A program made the position numbers and the translations under genes. DNA of 7,137 nucleotides. It comes from an uncultured Clostridium sp. Lineage in GTDB: Bacteria > Bacillota > Clostridia > TANB77 > CAG-508. A model generated the notes under the pieces. That model searched no databases and was not told the origin of the DNA. It saw nothing but the letters and a program-made list of their open reading frames with translations. Below are positions 5,578-7,137 of the stretch, in pieces. The stretch is taken from NCBI GenBank assembly GCA_947428535.1, contig CANEMG010000046.1, forward strand, positions 1 to 7,137. Reading direction: 5' to 3'. Numbering within the stretch: the stretch's first letter is position 1; the number at the start of each line of letters is the position of its first letter.

Positions 5578-6816
5578 ATGAAAATAAGAATAAATAATAA
5601 GAAAATTCTAATTTTAATGTTAATACTTTTATTGTTAATATTAGCAGTAGGTTATGCGGTTTTTTCAGAGACTTTAACAATTTCAGGAACAGCAAACGCT
5701 AAAGGAACTTTTGACTTAGAATTTCAAAATGCAGAAATAGTAAAAAATATAGGAGCAGATAGAGAAAAAACAACAGCTGAAATATCAGCTGACAAAAACA
5801 CATTAATAGTAAATGTAGCAGATTTAGCATATCCAGGAGCAGGAGTAGAATTTTCAGTAGATATAGTAAATGTAGGATCAATACCAGCAGAAGTACAAGC
5901 AGTAACTCCAACTAACGTAACAGGAAATGACAAAATAAAAGTGACAGGTCTAGATGTTATAAAAGCAGACCATCCAAAAATAGAAGCAGGCGATAAATGT
6001 AATATACACTTTACTATAGAATGGCCACTAGAGGCAGAAGAAATTTTAGAAAATGAAAATAGTATAAACTTTGGACTTCAAATAGAATATACACAAAGCA
6101 CAGGGGAGTTATTTGATGGAAAAGTATCACATATAGACACAGATAAAGAAGGAAATACAGTACCAGAAGAACCAACATATGAGACATTGGTAAGCCAAAT
6201 AATAGCAGAAGATTATGGAAAAAGTATTAATTATGAAGCAACAGTAAAAGGGCAAAAAGTAAACAATTGGAAAGTATTATATAATGATAAAAGTAATGTA
6301 TACTTAATATTAGATAATTATTTACCAGTGAGTTTATTACCATCAACAACAGGGCTTTTAACTGAAGGGACACACATTGTATATTCTAATGCAAGTAGAG
6401 ATGTATTATTAAGAGGACTAAGAACGGAAAGTTATTGGAGTGAATTTGCAAATGGATATGAAGGAGCAATAGCAACAGGTGCAGCAAAGTACGATATGTT
6501 TGTAAAAAGTTATAATGAAAAATATAATACAGAATTAAATGAAGATCCAAATGTAGATAAACAAGAAAAACTTAATAATGATACATTATATTTAGGAGAG
6601 TCTAATAATGATACAATAGTAGGATTTTGGTTATCAACAGAATATCCAGGACGTCCAACTTCTTTATGGGTTTTTAATGTGAAACAAAAATGCTTTAATG
6701 GTTGGGTATACAATAGTGTTAAGGCAGATTCATATGCTACTTCAGCTATTAGACCTATAGTAAAACTTCCAACAACAACATTAGGAACAGTAGGAGAAAC
6801 AGTAGAAATAAAATAA
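5578..6816 (+). CDS. Secreted two-domain protein, SipW/TasA-like N-terminus
   Basis: No exact function is recognised; probably an exported surface protein. Residues 1-9 are basic and 10-29 form a hydrophobic core ending VGYAVFSETLTISGTANAKG (24-43). This resembles the SipW-type secretion segment of TasA/camelysin relatives (GTWAAFND in TasA), with possible cleavage near A27. Residues about 43-175 fit the TasA-like beta sandwich: GTFDLEF, an LAYPGAGVEFSVDIVNVGS stretch and repeated beta-prone segments. A linker (about 176-200) follows. Residues about 201-398 (YGKSINYEATVKGQKVNNWKVLYND, GFWLST, SAIRPIVKL) resemble a domain of many gut-Clostridia secreted proteins, perhaps DUF6273-like with a lectin/formylglycine-enzyme-like fold; this is from memory. 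There is no LPXTG signal with a membrane tail and no second membrane segment. ATG 5578 has AAAGGA (5563-5568) 9 nt upstream. A near-identical copy starts 36 nt after the stop. Confidence 0.8.
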   Translation: MKIRINNKKILILMLILLLLILAVGYAVFSETLTISGTANAKGTFDLEFQNAEIVKNIGADREKTTAEISADKNTLIVNVADLAYPGAGVEFSVDIVNVGSIPAEVQAVTPTNVTGNDKIKVTGLDVIKADHPKIEAGDKCNIHFTIEWPLEAEEILENENSINFGLQIEYTQSTGELFDGKVSHIDTDKEGNTVPEEPTYETLVSQIIAEDYGKSINYEATVKGQKVNNWKVLYNDKSNVYLILDNYLPVSLLPSTTGLLTEGTHIVYSNASRDVLLRGLRTESYWSEFANGYEGAIATGAAKYDMFVKSYNEKYNTELNEDPNVDKQEKLNNDTLYLGESNNDTIVGFWLSTEYPGRPTSLWVFNVKQKCFNGWVYNSVKADSYATSAIRPIVKLPTTTLGTVGETVEIK

Positions 6817-6852
6817 AAATATATACTATGATAAAATAAAGGATGGGTTTAA

Positions 6853-7137
6853 ATGAAAATAAGAATAAATAATAAGAAAGTTCTAATTTTAATGTTAATA
6901 CTGTTATTGTTAATATTAGCAGTAGGTTATGCAGTTTTTTCAGAGACTTTAACAATTTCAGGAACAGCAAACGCTAAAGGAACTTTTGACTTAGAATTTC
7001 AAAATGCAGAAATAGTAAAAAATATAGGAGCAGATAGAGAAAAAACAACAGCTGAAATATCAGCTGACAAAAACACATTAATAGTAAATGTAGCAGATTT
7101 AGCATATCCAGGAGCAGGAGTAGAATTTTCAGTAGAT
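6853..7137 (+). CDS. Second copy of the secreted protein (cut by window end)
   Basis: The first 95 codons of a tandem paralogue, open to the last base of the window. Over 285 nt it differs from the upstream gene at only three positions: 6880 (A to G, giving I10V), 6903 and 6933 (both silent). It therefore carries the same basic N-terminus, hydrophobic segment and TasA-like start. Its ribosome binding site AAAGGATG matches that of the first copy, but the -35 equivalent is missing, so it may be read from the upstream promoter. Whether its C-terminal domain is also the same cannot be seen. The missing end is due to the window edge, not a break in the gene. Confidence 0.85.
   Translation, partial: MKIRINNKKVLILMLILLLLILAVGYAVFSETLTISGTANAKGTFDLEFQNAEIVKNIGADREKTTAEISADKNTLIVNVADLAYPGAGVEFSVD

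Larger units (their letters stand above)
5532..7137 (+). repeat. Tandem duplication, 1275-bp period (second unit partial)
   Basis: The unit at 5532-6806 begins again at 6807 and is still matching at the window end. Over the comparable 331 nt there are six mismatches: 5541, 5550, 5571, 5605, 5628 and 5658 in first-copy coordinates. From 5659 to 5862 the copies are identical. The junction lies in AT-rich sequence (ATAAAATA-like) at the stop codon of the first gene, which resembles the sequence upstream of the first copy, a plausible seed for unequal crossing-over. Confidence 0.9.

Noticed and set aside
6620..6780. C-terminal domain as a variable target of a diversity-generating retroelement
   Set aside because: The lectin-like ending is suggestive, but no reverse transcriptase, template repeat or second variable copy is visible in the window.
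6763..6816. LPTTT near the C-terminus as a sortase signal
   Set aside because: The final glycine of LPXTG is missing, and no hydrophobic segment or basic tail follows before the stop.

Overview
The window is AT-rich DNA from a low-G+C Gram-positive bacterium, most likely an uncultured gut-type member of the Clostridia. The evidence is the strong A/T codon preference, the strong AGGAGG-type ribosome binding sites, and the Firmicutes-type gene order adk-map-infA-rpmJ-rpsM-rpsK-rpsD-rpoA-rplQ. Ribosomal proteins S4 and L36 are the zinc-binding (cysteine-containing) forms, and L17 carries a lysine-rich insert of a kind I recall from other Clostridia. The exact genus cannot be named from the sequence.

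Positions 2-5249 hold the distal end of the spc/alpha ribosomal protein supercluster, all on the + strand: adenylate kinase, type I methionine aminopeptidase (overlapping adk by 8 nt), IF-1 (TTG start), L36, S13, S11, S4, RNA polymerase alpha and L17 (GTG start). The set combines nucleotide metabolism, N-terminal methionine removal, translation initiation, both ribosomal subunits and transcription in one growth-linked unit. The KOW-domain gene that often sits between map and infA in Clostridia is absent. Several gaps contain inverted repeats, including a hairpin that would cover part of the rpoA Shine-Dalgarno sequence and a structured 200-nt gap before rpsM. A GNRA-loop hairpin with a T tract just after rplQ (5291-5316) is a convincing intrinsic terminator.

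Positions 5250-5577 contain no gene but hold four successive inverted repeats, three of them not needed for termination. This looks like a structured RNA or a small palindromic intergenic element. A sigma-A-like promoter (5511-5539) follows.

Positions 5578-7137 are accessory: a gene for a 412-residue secreted protein, followed 36 nt later by the first 95 codons of a near-identical copy that runs off the window. The protein has a SipW/TasA-like N-terminal secretion segment and beta-sandwich-like region, then a C-terminal domain of the kind found in many secreted gut-Clostridia proteins. The tandem period is 1275 bp. All six differences lie in the first 127 nt of the compared 331 nt, which suggests recent duplication or gene conversion. 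This tandem surface-protein array is the most interesting part of the window; its remaining members lie outside it.
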